A stretch of DNA of 64,000 bases from Thiosulfativibrio zosterae (GTDB taxonomy: Bacteria > Pseudomonadota > Gammaproteobacteria > Thiomicrospirales > Thiomicrospiraceae): the NCBI RefSeq assembly GCF_011398155.1, contig NZ_AP021888.1:2392001-2456000 (forward strand), in the 5' to 3' direction. Positions 27,521 to 36,466 of the stretch are shown here, in pieces. The notes beneath the pieces are model-generated. The model did no database searches. It saw only the letters and a list, made by a program, of their open reading frames with translations, and was not told where the DNA came from. The translations under genes and the position numbers were made by a program. The stretch's first letter is position 1, and every line of letters begins with the position of its first letter.

Positions 27521-27559
27521 TATAATGGAGGTCTCGTTTTCAATCATCAGGAACCTCTT

Positions 27560-28750
27560 ATGTCGACCATCGGAACCCCATTTTCTGCAAGCGCAACCAA
27601 AATTTTACTGCTAGGCTCAGGCGAGCTCGGTAAAGAAGTTGCCATTGAAGCGCAACGCCTAGGGCTTGAAGTGATTGCTTGCGACCGTTATGAAAACGCG
27701 CCAGCCATGCAAGTGGCAGACCGCAGTTATACCCTTAGCATGTTAGATGGTGCCGCCTTGCGCAAGGTGATTGAAGCCGAAAAACCCGATTACATCATTC
27801 CAGAAATTGAAGCCATTGCGACTGACACCCTTGCCGAATTGGAAGCAGAGGGTTTTAACATTGTGCCCACTGCCAAAGCCACCCAACTCACCATGAACCG
27901 CGAAGGCATTCGTCGTTTAGCCGCTGAAACCCTTGGGCTACAAACCTCTCGTTTTGAATTTGCCGCCACCAAAGCTGACTTTGATGCCGCCATTGAACGC
28001 ATTGGTATGCCCTGTGTGGTGAAACCCATTATGAGTTCGTCGGGTAAAGGGCAAAGCGTCATTAAAACCGCGGCAGATATTGACCAGGCCTGGGCTTATG
28101 CGCAAGAAGGCGGCCGCGCCGGACAAGGCAAGGTGATTATCGAGGGGTTTGTGGATTTTGATTATGAAATCACGCTGCTCACCATTCGTCATATTAATGG
28201 CATCAGTTTTTGCGCCCCGATTGGTCACCATCAAGAAGATGGCGATTATCGTCAATCTTGGCAACCGCATCCAATGACCGCAAAAGCGCTACAGTCTGCT
28301 GAGCATATGGCAAAACTGGTTGTTAATGAGTTGTGCGGTGAAAAGGGTCGTGGACTGTTTGGCGTTGAATTATTTGTGAAAGGTGATGAGGTCATTTTCA
28401 GTGAAGTGTCGCCGCGCCCCCACGACACGGGCATGGTTACCTTAATCTCGCAAGACTTGTCTGAATTTGCTCTACACTTACGCGCCATTTTAGGCTTGCC
28501 GATTCCCAATATCACCCAACACGGCAACTGTGCATCCAGTGTTATTTTGCCGACCGGCCATTCCACGCAAACTCAATTTGGCAATTTAGCAGACGCTTTG
28601 AATGAACCCGACACCCAAATTCGTTTATTTGGCAAACCAGAAATCGCTGGACGCCGTCGCATGGGCGTTGCCCTAGCCAGAGCAGAAACGGTGGAATTGG
28701 CTGTTGAAAAAGCCAATCGTGTTGCCGGTAAAGTGACAATTACTTTCTAG
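27560..28750 (+). CDS. purT: Formate-dependent GAR transformylase PurT
   Basis: A 396-residue ATP-grasp enzyme that makes formyl-GAR from formate, ATP and GAR in purine synthesis, without folate. The N terminus [21 protein letters not shown] is represented by [10 protein letters not shown], and other signatures are [24 protein letters not shown] and [13 protein letters not shown]. Start chosen at 27560 after an AGGA; a longer frame begins at 27506 inside the terminator-promoter region. It lies after fhs, so both ATP-dependent formate-using enzymes are adjacent. A copy of the palindrome is inside the gene at 28084. Confidence 0.93.
   Translation: MSTIGTPFSASATKILLLGSGELGKEVAIEAQRLGLEVIACDRYENAPAMQVADRSYTLSMLDGAALRKVIEAEKPDYIIPEIEAIATDTLAELEAEGFNIVPTAKATQLTMNREGIRRLAAETLGLQTSRFEFAATKADFDAAIERIGMPCVVKPIMSSSGKGQSVIKTAADIDQAWAYAQEGGRAGQGKVIIEGFVDFDYEITLLTIRHINGISFCAPIGHHQEDGDYRQSWQPHPMTAKALQSAEHMAKLVVNELCGEKGRGLFGVELFVKGDEVIFSEVSPRPHDTGMVTLISQDLSEFALHLRAILGLPIPNITQHGNCASSVILPTGHSTQTQFGNLADALNEPDTQIRLFGKPEIAGRRRMGVALARAETVELAVEKANRVAGKVTITF
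28084..28093. repeat. Dispersed palindrome CCAGGCCTGG inside purT
   Basis: Found as GACCAGGCCTGGGC, encoding Asp-Gln-Ala-Trp-Ala; the right flank departs from the extended consensus. Confidence 0.7.
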
Positions 28751-28789
28751 GCGACCTTTAAATTCATTTAAATTACCTGTCAAAAAAAC

Positions 28790-28830
28790 CATCACTTTCT
28801 AAATTTAACGATTATTTTTAGAAAGTGATG
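28790..28830. repeat. 14-base inverted repeat between purT and the FliS-like gene
   Basis: CATCACTTTCTAAA and TTTAGAAAGTGATG are perfect inverted arms separated by 13 bases. On the minus strand it is followed by GGTTTTTTTG, like a terminator, but no minus-strand gene lies nearby; for the plus strand it may end purT transcription or act as an operator. Confidence 0.6.
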
Positions 28831-28923
28831 TTTCAAAATAAAATTATAAAAACCATATTTTTCAAATAGTTAAACTAAAAACCCTTTCTTTTTACAATCC
28901 ATTCATTTTCAACAATCATCATT

Positions 28924-28939
28924 TGGCACGCCTTTCGCT
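28924..28939 (+). promoter_or_regulatory. Sigma-54-like promoter
   Basis: TGGCACGCCTTTCGCT matches the -24/-12 consensus TGGCACGRNNNTTGCW at all but two places and keeps the ten-base spacing between the GG and GC elements. It stands 55 bases before the start of the FliS-like gene. Confidence 0.6.
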
Positions 28940-28994
28940 AATCGGTAAACAAGCTAAAAACTTTAATCCGTATTCTTTAAAAGAGGACATGATC

Positions 28995-29429
28995 ATGACA
29001 ATGAATCAAATTATCGCTGAGGAAATCAAAGCACCCATCCTACAAGATTACCGTCGTAATCCTGACATGGAAAACCACCTAGCCGACAACCCTAAAAAAA
29101 CGGTTTTGCTATTATTGCAAGGCGTTGTTGACAAGGGTAACTTGGCAAAAGTTTGCCACCAGAGCCAAGCCCTGGTTGAAAAAGGCTTTCACCTAGGTCG
29201 CATGACCACTATTTTAGACGCCTTGCGTGACCGTTTATTATTTACGAAAGACACACCTTTAGCTTATGATTTAGAAGAACTTTATCGTTATGCCGATAAG
29301 TCTGTACAAGAAGCCGTATTTGAAAAAGATACTTTTTATCTAGACAGCGCCATCGAGATTTTGACGGAACTGCGCGACGCCTGGTTAGAGATGATGCACG
29401 AAACGGGTCAACTAGACGCAGACGCTTAA
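28995..29429 (+). CDS. FliS-like helical chaperone
   Basis: A 144-residue soluble all-helical protein. The helix pattern resembles the flagellin export chaperone FliS: NPKKTVLLLLQGVVDKGNLAK, then RMTTILDALRDRL, AYDLEELYRYADKSVQEA and EILTELRDAWLEM near the end, at about the usual length of 130. FliS binds unassembled flagellin in the cytosol. The gene is not next to flagellar genes in this window, but the sigma-54-like promoter upstream fits polar flagellar regulation. Three in-frame ATG codons occur (28989, 28995, 29001); 28995 is favoured by GAGGA eight bases upstream. The identification rests on pattern only. Confidence 0.5.
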   Translation: MTMNQIIAEEIKAPILQDYRRNPDMENHLADNPKKTVLLLLQGVVDKGNLAKVCHQSQALVEKGFHLGRMTTILDALRDRLLFTKDTPLAYDLEELYRYADKSVQEAVFEKDTFYLDSAIEILTELRDAWLEMMHETGQLDADA

Positions 29430-29462
29430 GTCAACAACCTCCATATCATGATTCTTTTGAAG

Positions 29463-29492
29463 AGGCACCCGCCTAAAAATGGGTGCCTTTTT
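29463..29492 (+). terminator. Rho-independent terminator after the FliS-like gene
   Basis: AGGCACCC pairs with GGGTGCCT across ten bases and is followed by five T, 33 bases after the stop codon. Confidence 0.88.
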
Positions 29493-29560
29493 CATTTGTG
29501 AAAACAACAACAAAGTGTAGAATAACTCACTTATTTAAATTTAGCGGTTCCAGGTGGTTC

Positions 29561-30145
29561 ATGGCTTTAAAAAACTCTACAAATACTTTCGGTTTAGTTT
29601 CGCGCGCTAATCACTGGATTACGGCTTTTGCATTTATTCTTGCCATTATGGTGGGCATCTACGCGGAAAATTGGATGGAAAAAGGGCCTGAACGCTCAGA
29701 AATGTTTCAATTACATTTCAGCTTAGGGGTATCCATTTTTGCCTTAATGATGATTCGCTTGATTTGGCTAAAAATATCGCCCAACCCACAGCCCATTGGC
29801 GATAACCGCAAAGAAATTGTCTTGGCTCACATAGTAAAAGGTTTTTTATATTTAGCGATGCTGGTGCTACCGATTTCAGGCTATATCATGGTGTCTTTAA
29901 AAGGCATTGACATTAATGTGTTTGGCCAATTTGTACTGCCTAATCTTTTTGGTGAAGACAAAGAATCAACGCTAAAAGCCATTGCCAAATTTATACACGT
30001 AAATGGCGTTTATTTCATCATGGCAATCTTAGCCCTTCACATTGCGGGCGCACTTAAGCACCACATTATCTTAAAAGACAATACCCTTTTAAGAATGCTT
30101 GGTCGCTCACCCAGCGCCGCAAACGAAGAAACAAAATCATCGTAA
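29561..30145 (+). CDS. Cytochrome b561-family diheme membrane protein
   Basis: A 194-residue four-helix membrane protein of the bacterial cytochrome b561 (CybB) family, which moves electrons between quinones and periplasmic or oxygen-related acceptors. Candidate heme ligands are His in SRANHWITAF (helix 1), FQLHFSLG (helix 2), KFIHVNGVYF (helix 3-4) and LALHIAGALKHH. Start chosen at 29561 after CAGGTGG. It is a single-gene unit between a terminator and rpoH. Confidence 0.85.
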   Translation: MALKNSTNTFGLVSRANHWITAFAFILAIMVGIYAENWMEKGPERSEMFQLHFSLGVSIFALMMIRLIWLKISPNPQPIGDNRKEIVLAHIVKGFLYLAMLVLPISGYIMVSLKGIDINVFGQFVLPNLFGEDKESTLKAIAKFIHVNGVYFIMAILALHIAGALKHHIILKDNTLLRMLGRSPSAANEETKSS

Positions 30146-30252
30146 ATCATTAAGTTAAGATGACCACTTGAACGGCATCTTGACAAAAATGCTATAATGA
30201 TTATATTAGTTAAATATTATATGCTTTATATCAATTTTAGAAGGAGCGTTAC

Positions 30253-31116
30253 ATGACCGAAAGACTCGTTCCCGTCGTTAATAACTTAACGCCTGGACAG
30301 AATTTAGAAAGTTATTTGCACACCATTCAAGCCTTACCGCTACTGACTTCAGATGAAGAGCGTGCGTTGGCTGAAAAAATTTATTACCAAGAAGACTTGG
30401 TAGCGGCTCGTCAGCTTATTTTGTCTTCGTTGCGTTTTGTGGTTCCGATTGCCCGAAGCTACAACGGCTATGGCTTGCCGCTTGCAGACCTCATTCAAGA
30501 AGGCAACATTGGTTTGATGAAAGCGGTTAAACGCTTTAATCCGGCAGAAAATGTTCGCTTAATGACCTTTGCCGTGCATTGGGTGCGTGCTGAAATTAAT
30601 GAGTTTGTGATTAAAAACTGGCGCATAGTCAAAACCGCAACCACCAAAGCGCAACGCAAATTGTTTTTCAAACTTAAAAGCACCAAAAATGCTTTAGAGT
30701 GGTTTGGCGATAAAGATGCACAGCGCGTTGCAGATGAATTGGGTGTCACCAAAAAAGATGTGCTTGAAATGGAAATGCGTTTATACGGTCAAGACTTGTC
30801 GGTTGAATTAAACCAAGAAGACCAAGATGATGTCCCTAAACAACAAGCGCAATTCCCAGCTTTAATCAGCAAAGAACTTGACCCTGAAATGGCTTTAATT
30901 CAAGCCACTCAGGTGGATTATGAAACGCGTTTAATGCAAAAAGCCATGGCCGATTTGGATGACCGCAGCCGCGATATTATTAATTTGCGCTGGTTAACGG
31001 ACGACAAAATTGGCTTGAAAGAACTGTCTGAAAAGTATGGGATTTCGATGGAACGCGTGCGCCAAATTGAACAACAAGCACTCAAAAAACTAAAATCGCA
31101 TTTTATAGCAGCTTAA
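30253..31116 (+). CDS. rpoH: Heat-shock sigma factor RpoH (sigma-32)
   Basis: A 287-residue group 3 sigma factor of the RpoH family. Region 2 is visible in PIARSYNGYGLPLADLIQEGNIGLMKAVKRF (core: LADLIQEGNIGLMKAV) and MTFAVHWVRAEINEFV; the RpoH box in TTKAQRKLFFKLK (about 130-142), which is specific to this group; and region 4 in LKELSEKYGISMERVRQIEQQAL. It directs RNA polymerase to heat-shock promoters. A TTGAAC-19-TATAAT pair at 30168-30198 may be its promoter, and AAGGAG precedes the ATG. It is not next to ftsYEX, the common neighbours in Enterobacteria. Confidence 0.94.
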   Translation: MTERLVPVVNNLTPGQNLESYLHTIQALPLLTSDEERALAEKIYYQEDLVAARQLILSSLRFVVPIARSYNGYGLPLADLIQEGNIGLMKAVKRFNPAENVRLMTFAVHWVRAEINEFVIKNWRIVKTATTKAQRKLFFKLKSTKNALEWFGDKDAQRVADELGVTKKDVLEMEMRLYGQDLSVELNQEDQDDVPKQQAQFPALISKELDPEMALIQATQVDYETRLMQKAMADLDDRSRDIINLRWLTDDKIGLKELSEKYGISMERVRQIEQQALKKLKSHFIAA

Positions 31117-31130
31117 CGCTAGCGCAAACC

Positions 31131-31156
31131 TAACCCCGCTTTCACAGCGGGGTTTT
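31131..31156 (+). terminator. Rho-independent terminator after rpoH
   Basis: AACCCCGCT and AGCGGGGTT pair around a TTCAC loop and are followed by TTTA, 14 bases after the rpoH stop. Confidence 0.85.
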
Positions 31157-31174
31157 ACTTTCAAGAGGCGATCA

Positions 31175-31876
31175 GTGCCCTATCCCACCAAAGAAATCGA
31201 CTTTCCTAAAATGCCCGTTTTTGTTTTGGGCAGTTTAATGACCTTTATTGCCGGCTATATCAACAGCTCTATGCTCATAGAGTTCGCCATGCCGGTTAGC
31301 CAAATGACGGGCATCGCCTCTCGCATCAGTGATGCCAGCATCCATTTGGAATACAGTGATTTATTGAATGCTGGCATGATTTTATTGGGCTTTTTCATCG
31401 GCGCCATGCTGTCGGGTTGGATGATCGGACATCGTCAGTATCACCAAGATCGCTCTTATGGTTATGCCTTATTATGTGTCAGCTTATTACTAACCATTGC
31501 CACCTTGTTTAGTTATGTGCAATCAGAACTCTCAGTATTTTTAGCCGCCATGGCCTGTGGATTACAAAATGCCTTAGTTGCCAGTTACCGAGGGCTGCAA
31601 ATTCGAACCACCCATATGACGGGCATAGTGACTGACCTAGCGGCGTTCACCGGCATATGGCTCAAAACGCATGCGCCTTGGACTTGGCAACCCTACTTGC
31701 TCATTTGCCTGTTAATCAGCTTTATTGTGGGCGGAATCATTGGCACGCTGATCTATCGCGAACTGCCCAACATCACCTTAATTTTCCCTGGCATCGTCAT
31801 GGCTATACTCGGCATCCTTTATCTAAAACAGGTTTCAATAAACCTTAGCGCAAACTCGACACATAATATACAATAG
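31175..31876 (+). CDS. YoaK-family (DUF1275) membrane protein
   Basis: A 233-residue integral membrane protein with about six helices. It has the family features AGYINSSMLIEF near the start, the loop VSQMTGIASRIS, and CGLQNALVASYRGLQIRTTHMTGIVTDL (core: LQNALVASYRG, RTTHMTGIVTDL). The function of this family is unknown. It starts at GTG at 31175, with AAGAGGCG upstream, directly after the rpoH terminator. The ovothiol genes follow after 33 bases with their own ribosome binding site. Confidence 0.85.
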   Translation: MPYPTKEIDFPKMPVFVLGSLMTFIAGYINSSMLIEFAMPVSQMTGIASRISDASIHLEYSDLLNAGMILLGFFIGAMLSGWMIGHRQYHQDRSYGYALLCVSLLLTIATLFSYVQSELSVFLAAMACGLQNALVASYRGLQIRTTHMTGIVTDLAAFTGIWLKTHAPWTWQPYLLICLLISFIVGGIIGTLIYRELPNITLIFPGIVMAILGILYLKQVSINLSANSTHNIQ

Positions 31877-31909
31877 TTATACAAGACCATTTAGTGACCT
31901 GGAGAGAAG

Positions 31910-34051
31910 ATGATTCGCCGAGAAGATTTACCCGCAAAACCTGTCAATCTGAATCAAGGAACCGTAGCAGCCAAGCGTGCGGAAATAAAAGCCTACTTTA
32001 ACCAGACCTATACCACTTACGAGAGTTTGTTTGAAACCCTCGCCAGTGATGCTGCCTTTTATGAGCGCCCCTGTTCATTACGTCATCCGCTGATATTTTA
32101 TTTTGGTCACACCGCTACCTTCTTCACCAATAAGTTGATTTTGGCTAAACTTTTGCCCAAGCGTATCAACCCTAAAATTGAATCGACTTGCGCAATAGGC
32201 GTTGATGAAATGTCATGGGATGACCTGAATGACGCCCACTACGATTGGCCTAGCGTGACCGAAGTGCGCAACTATCGTAAAGCAGTGCAAGCTGCCGTTA
32301 ACCAATTGATTGATACCGTTGAATTTAGCTTGCCGATTGATTGGCAAAGCCCTATGTGGCCAATTATGATGGGCATTGAACACGAGCGCATTCACCTTGA
32401 AACCTCCTCCGTGTTGATTCGCCAACTGCCCATCAGTTCTGTGAAATCCAGTCCTTTATATCCAGTTTGCCCACAAAACGGCACGGCACCCAGCAATCAA
32501 TGCCTCAGCGTGCCGGCAGGCCTGGTTAAAATTGACCATCAAGACCCCGCTCAAAGCTACGGTTGGGACAATGAATATGGTCACCATCAAGCCGATGTTG
32601 CTGAATTTAAAGCCTCGCAATTTTTAGTAAGTAATCAAGAATATCTTGAGTTTGTGGAAGCCGGCGGCTATGACACTCCCGATTATTGGTCGGACGAAGG
32701 CAACCGTTGGCGTTTATTTTCGCCGGTCAAACATCCGACTTTTTGGGTTAAAAACAACCATACCCTAAAGGGCATAAAGGCCTGGTCATTGCGCTGCATG
32801 ACCGAAGAAATTGCCATGCCGTGGGATTGGCCAGTTGAGGTGAACTTTTTAGAAGCAGAAGCCTTTTGTCGTTGGAAAGCCTTGCAAACCGGCTTGCCGA
32901 TTCGTCTGCCCAGTGAAGACGAATATCTGCGCTTAGCTGATTTTACTCAAGCGCAAAAATCCATTGCTCAAGCCAATGTAAACTTGCAACACTTTGCCTC
33001 CTCCACCCCCGTTACCCAATTTAAAACGGGCGAGTTTTATGATGTGGTTGGTAATGTGTGGCAATGGACACAAACCCCCATTTATCCGTTTGATGGTTTT
33101 AAAGTGCATCCTTTGTATGACGATTTCACCACCCCGACCTTTGATAATAAACACAATATTTTCAAAGGTGGCAGTTGGATTTCCAGCGGCAATGAAATCA
33201 ATGGCCATTCGCGTTATGCGTTTCGTCGTCACTTTTTTCAACACGCGGGATTTCGTTATGTGGAATCTGCAACCCCGGTGCAAACTGAATTTGCGGTTTA
33301 TGAAACCGATGCTGATATTATCCAAGCCTGCGAAGCTCATTATGGCGAGAGCGTTTTAGGCATCGGTAATTTTCAACAAGCCTATGCGCACTTGGCACAA
33401 CAGGCCATTCAAGCGGATGCAAATTTGGAGAGCAAATCCGATTTAAAGATATTGGAAGTGGGCTGTTCTGTCGGGCGTGCCGCGTTTGAATTGGCTAAAA
33501 CTGGGGCATCCGTCACTGCATTGGATTTTTCAGCGCGCTTTATTCAAGTGGCAAACCAACTCCAAGAAACCGGAAGCGTGCATTACACCTTACCGTTAGA
33601 AGGCGAGATTGTCGATTTTAAAGAGCAAAGTTTAGCCGCTTTAGGGCTGGCAGAATGTGCACACCAGGTGCAGTTTTTACAACAGGACGCCGCTAACTTA
33701 AAAGACATATTTATTGGCTATGACCTAATTGTATCGGCCAATCATCTAGAAACCATGGCCAATCCGCAAGCGTTTTTGAAACAATGCCACGAGCGTTTAA
33801 ATGCCGGCGGTTTATTGTTGATTGGCAGTACCTATCAATGGCCTGATAAACATCAAGCCAATTGGTTGGGCGGCTATAAAGATGCACATTCGGGTGAGAA
33901 TGTCACCAGCCTAGAGGGTATCACCGAGTTGTTACAGGGGCATTTTGAATTGGTCAACGCCCCTTTGTCTTTGCCATTGATCAAGCGCCACAACCAACGC
34001 CACTTTGACTACGAATTGTCTGAGTTCACTCTGTGGAAAAAGAAAGCCTAA
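31910..34051 (+). CDS. ovoA: 5-histidylcysteine sulfoxide synthase / methyltransferase OvoA
   Basis: A 713-residue ovothiol synthase with three parts in the order known for OvoA. The N-terminal DinB-like domain (about 20-190) carries the iron-binding histidines, seen in FGHTATFF and the HxxxH-type EHERIHLET motif. The FGE-sulfatase-like middle domain (about 215-455) has SNQEYLEFVEAGGYD, AEAFCRWKA and FKGGSWISS. The C-terminal SAM methyltransferase (about 500-713) has motif I as LEVGCSVGRAAFELA. It couples cysteine to C5 of histidine with oxygen and later methylates the imidazole nitrogen, giving a strong redox-active thiol. The stop overlaps the next start by one base. Confidence 0.93.
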   Translation: MIRREDLPAKPVNLNQGTVAAKRAEIKAYFNQTYTTYESLFETLASDAAFYERPCSLRHPLIFYFGHTATFFTNKLILAKLLPKRINPKIESTCAIGVDEMSWDDLNDAHYDWPSVTEVRNYRKAVQAAVNQLIDTVEFSLPIDWQSPMWPIMMGIEHERIHLETSSVLIRQLPISSVKSSPLYPVCPQNGTAPSNQCLSVPAGLVKIDHQDPAQSYGWDNEYGHHQADVAEFKASQFLVSNQEYLEFVEAGGYDTPDYWSDEGNRWRLFSPVKHPTFWVKNNHTLKGIKAWSLRCMTEEIAMPWDWPVEVNFLEAEAFCRWKALQTGLPIRLPSEDEYLRLADFTQAQKSIAQANVNLQHFASSTPVTQFKTGEFYDVVGNVWQWTQTPIYPFDGFKVHPLYDDFTTPTFDNKHNIFKGGSWISSGNEINGHSRYAFRRHFFQHAGFRYVESATPVQTEFAVYETDADIIQACEAHYGESVLGIGNFQQAYAHLAQQAIQADANLESKSDLKILEVGCSVGRAAFELAKTGASVTALDFSARFIQVANQLQETGSVHYTLPLEGEIVDFKEQSLAALGLAECAHQVQFLQQDAANLKDIFIGYDLIVSANHLETMANPQAFLKQCHERLNAGGLLLIGSTYQWPDKHQANWLGGYKDAHSGENVTSLEGITELLQGHFELVNAPLSLPLIKRHNQRHFDYELSEFTLWKKKA

Positions 34052-35241
34052 TGCCAAGCCCTGCAGTCATTTTTGACTTTGATCGGGTTTGGGACAGAAG
34101 CGGCACCGACGCTGAAAAATATGATGCCCGCCAAGCGGTGTTTGGCACAACAGATGTCATTCCCCTGTGGGTGGCTGACATGGATTTTGCGACCCCTGAC
34201 TTTATCATTGAGGCGCTCAAAAATCGTTTAGAGCATCCTCTCTTGGGATATACGCTGATGTCGGAGGCTTTATACCAAGCCGTCATCGACTGGCAGGCGC
34301 AACAGGATTATCACCTAGAGGCGTCACAGATTTGTTGGACCCATAATGTCGCCAATGGTTTTCACCTTGCGGTGCAAGCCTTCACCCAGGTGGGTGACGC
34401 CATTTTGGTTCAGCCTCCCATTTACCCGCCTTTTTTAAAAGCCCCTGAACTCAATGACCGCCGCTGCATAGAATCACCTTTGGTGTTAGAAAAGGGTCAA
34501 TATCACATCGACTTTGCCGCCTTTGAAAGCCAAATTCAACGCCATCACATCAAACTATTTTTATTTAGCCATCCGCAAAATCCCTCGGGGCGAGTTTGGC
34601 AACCAGATGAATTGCTTAAATTAGGGCAGATTTGTATCAAACATCAAGTCATTATCGTGTCTGATGAAATTCACTCAGACCTAGTTTATCCACCCTTTAA
34701 ACATGTCCCGTTGGCCAGTTTATCGCCAGACATCGCCCAAAACACCGTCACGCTCAGCTCGCCCGGCAAAACCTTTAACCTAGGCGGCTTGCAAATTGGC
34801 TATGCCATCATCGCTAACCCGGTTTTAAAAAAAGCGTTTGAGCGCGTGAGTCAACGCCTAAAAATCCAAGACCTCAATGTCATGGGCGCCGTGGCCTTAC
34901 AAGCTGCCTATTCTGACTTAGGCCGCGAGTACAAAAAGCAACTGGTGACCTATTTGAATAACAATATTCAAACGGTGCTCGATTTTTTTGCTGAACAGGC
35001 TCCGCAAGTCAAAGTGATGCGTCCGCAGGCTACTTATTTAATCTGGATCGACTTTTCTGCGCTCTTTAATGCCCAAGAAGACCTCCAGGCCTGGTTAATT
35101 TTTAAGGCCAAATTGGGTTTAGGCAGTGGCATCAACTTTGGCGAGGCAGGCAGAGGATTTATGCGTATGAATATTGCGCTACCAAAAAGTCAATTACAAC
35201 AAGCACTTAGTCAATTAAAGTCCGCCCTGCACACTCTTTAA
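34051..35241 (+). CDS. ovoB: PLP-dependent C-S lyase, probable OvoB
   Basis: A 396-residue PLP enzyme of the MalY/PatB group. Signatures are PLWVADMDFATP, HPLLGYTLM, HPQNPSGRVW, VSDEIHSDLVY and the Schiff-base lysine in SSPGKTFNLGG. MalY/PatB enzymes cleave C-S bonds. The ATG overlaps the ovoA stop by one base (TAATG), so the two are co-translated. I infer that it performs the second step of ovothiol synthesis, cleaving the histidylcysteine sulfoxide to 5-thiohistidine, although general cystathionine beta-lyase activity is also possible. The palindrome occurs within the gene at 35085. Confidence 0.83.
   Translation: MPSPAVIFDFDRVWDRSGTDAEKYDARQAVFGTTDVIPLWVADMDFATPDFIIEALKNRLEHPLLGYTLMSEALYQAVIDWQAQQDYHLEASQICWTHNVANGFHLAVQAFTQVGDAILVQPPIYPPFLKAPELNDRRCIESPLVLEKGQYHIDFAAFESQIQRHHIKLFLFSHPQNPSGRVWQPDELLKLGQICIKHQVIIVSDEIHSDLVYPPFKHVPLASLSPDIAQNTVTLSSPGKTFNLGGLQIGYAIIANPVLKKAFERVSQRLKIQDLNVMGAVALQAAYSDLGREYKKQLVTYLNNNIQTVLDFFAEQAPQVKVMRPQATYLIWIDFSALFNAQEDLQAWLIFKAKLGLGSGINFGEAGRGFMRMNIALPKSQLQQALSQLKSALHTL
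35085..35094. repeat. Dispersed palindrome CCAGGCCTGG inside ovoB
   Basis: Found as CTCCAGGCCTGGTTAATTTTT, encoding Leu-Gln-Ala-Trp-Leu near the C-terminal end of the lyase. Confidence 0.75.
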
Positions 35242-35261
35242 AACACCCTCAAAAATTAATG

Positions 35262-35338
35262 TTTGAAAATTTCAAAAATTCGCTAAAATCTGAGGCTACG
35301 AGTCATCCCGAAGATGGGTACGCTTGACACTTATTTTT
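35262..35338 (+). promoter_or_regulatory. Possible promoter, operator and structured leader of potF
   Basis: TTTGAAA A TTTCAAA (35262-35276) is an operator-like inverted repeat, followed by TAAAAT at 35284. Downstream, GTCA at 35302 can pair with TGAC at 35325 around an inner CCC/GGG pairing, followed by a T-rich run (TTATTTTTT). The arrangement recalls a leader with a terminator-like hairpin, but I could not assign it to a known riboswitch class. Confidence 0.3.
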
Positions 35339-35362
35339 TCAAAATTTTTATGAGATATCACC

Positions 35363-36466
35363 ATGAAAAATTGGCTTTCCCCTTTAAAAACGTTAACAGC
35401 CGCCCTTGCATTGAGCGTGACTTTACAAGCGCAAGCGCAAGAAGAACTCCATGTTTATAACTGGTCAGATTATATTGCTGAAGACACCTTAAAAAACTTT
35501 GAAGACAAAACCGGTATCAAGGTCATTTATGATGTGTACGACTCAAACGAAGTGCTAGAAGCCAAATTATTAGCCGGTCAAAGTGGTTATGACCTAGCCT
35601 TCCCAACGGCGCGCCCATTTGTTGAGCGCCATATTAAGGCTGGCATTTACCAAAAAATCGATAAATCAAAATTATCAAATTACGGCAACCTTGACCCAGT
35701 GATTTTAAAATCGCTCACGGACATCGACCCAGGCAATGCCTATGCGGTGCCTTATATGTGGGGAACTACTGGGATTGGGATTAATGTCAAAAAAGTGAAA
35801 GCCATTTTAGGCGATGACATGCCTTTAGACACTTGGGCGTTGTTTTTTGACCCTAAAATTGTCGCTAAACTGTCTACTTGTGGCGTTTCTTTAATGGATG
35901 ATGCAACAGAGGTTTTTGCTGCCGCTCACGCCTACAAGGGTGAACCTACCGATGATTTCAGCAAAGCCAACATTGAAAAAGCCACGGAAACCTTGATGGC
36001 GATTCGCCCCAATATCCGTTACTTCCATTCTTCGCAATACATCAACGACCTAGCCAATGGGGATACCTGTGTCGCACAAGGCTATTCTGGCGATATTTTA
36101 CAAGCCAGAGATCGTGCTGATGAAGCCAAAAATGGTGTCGAAATCGCTTATTTAGTGCCTAAAGAAGGTGCGGTCGTTTGGACAGATACCATGGTTATTC
36201 CAAAAGATGCGCCAAATCCTAAAGCCGCTTTACAGTTTATCAACTATTTATTACAACCTGAAGTGATTGCCCCTATCTCTAACTTTGTGGCCTATGCCAA
36301 CGCCAATGCCAAAGCCTTGCCTTTAGTTGATGAAAGCATTCGCAATGACCCAGGTATCTATCCCTCAGACGCAACCCGTGAACATTTCATGGTGTTAAAA
36401 GCCCCTTCTGACAAACAAGCGCGTAATTTAAACCGTGCTTGGACACGCATTAAAACTGGCCAATAA
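35363..36466 (+). CDS. potF: Polyamine ABC transporter, periplasmic binding protein
   Basis: A 367-residue substrate-binding protein of the PotD/PotF group. The signal peptide ends at QAQAQEELHV; the mature protein begins with the typical LHVYNWSDYIAEDTLKNFE pattern (core: YNWSDYIAEDTL). Other family features are VPYMWGTTGIGIN, QGYSGDILQARDRA and the C-terminal LNRAWTRIK. It should capture putrescine or a related polyamine for the PotGHI permease encoded next. It is the first gene of the potFGHI cluster; the ATPase gene follows after 122 bases. Confidence 0.92.
   Translation: MKNWLSPLKTLTAALALSVTLQAQAQEELHVYNWSDYIAEDTLKNFEDKTGIKVIYDVYDSNEVLEAKLLAGQSGYDLAFPTARPFVERHIKAGIYQKIDKSKLSNYGNLDPVILKSLTDIDPGNAYAVPYMWGTTGIGINVKKVKAILGDDMPLDTWALFFDPKIVAKLSTCGVSLMDDATEVFAAAHAYKGEPTDDFSKANIEKATETLMAIRPNIRYFHSSQYINDLANGDTCVAQGYSGDILQARDRADEAKNGVEIAYLVPKEGAVVWTDTMVIPKDAPNPKAALQFINYLLQPEVIAPISNFVAYANANAKALPLVDESIRNDPGIYPSDATREHFMVLKAPSDKQARNLNRAWTRIKTGQ

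Noticed and set aside
28790-28830. Minus-strand intrinsic terminator
   Set aside because: The stem and T run look right for the minus strand, but there is no minus-strand gene upstream of it, so I list it only as an inverted repeat.
30180-30198. TTGACA and TATAAT before rpoH as a -35/-10 pair
   Set aside because: They are only seven bases apart; TTGAAC at 30168 is a more plausible -35 element, though its spacing of 19 is long.
35290-35330. Guanidine-type (ykkC or mini-ykkC) riboswitch before potF
   Set aside because: ACGA and ACGC tetranucleotides are present, but the required stems and the second ACGR loop are not, and the downstream gene is not of the usual kind.
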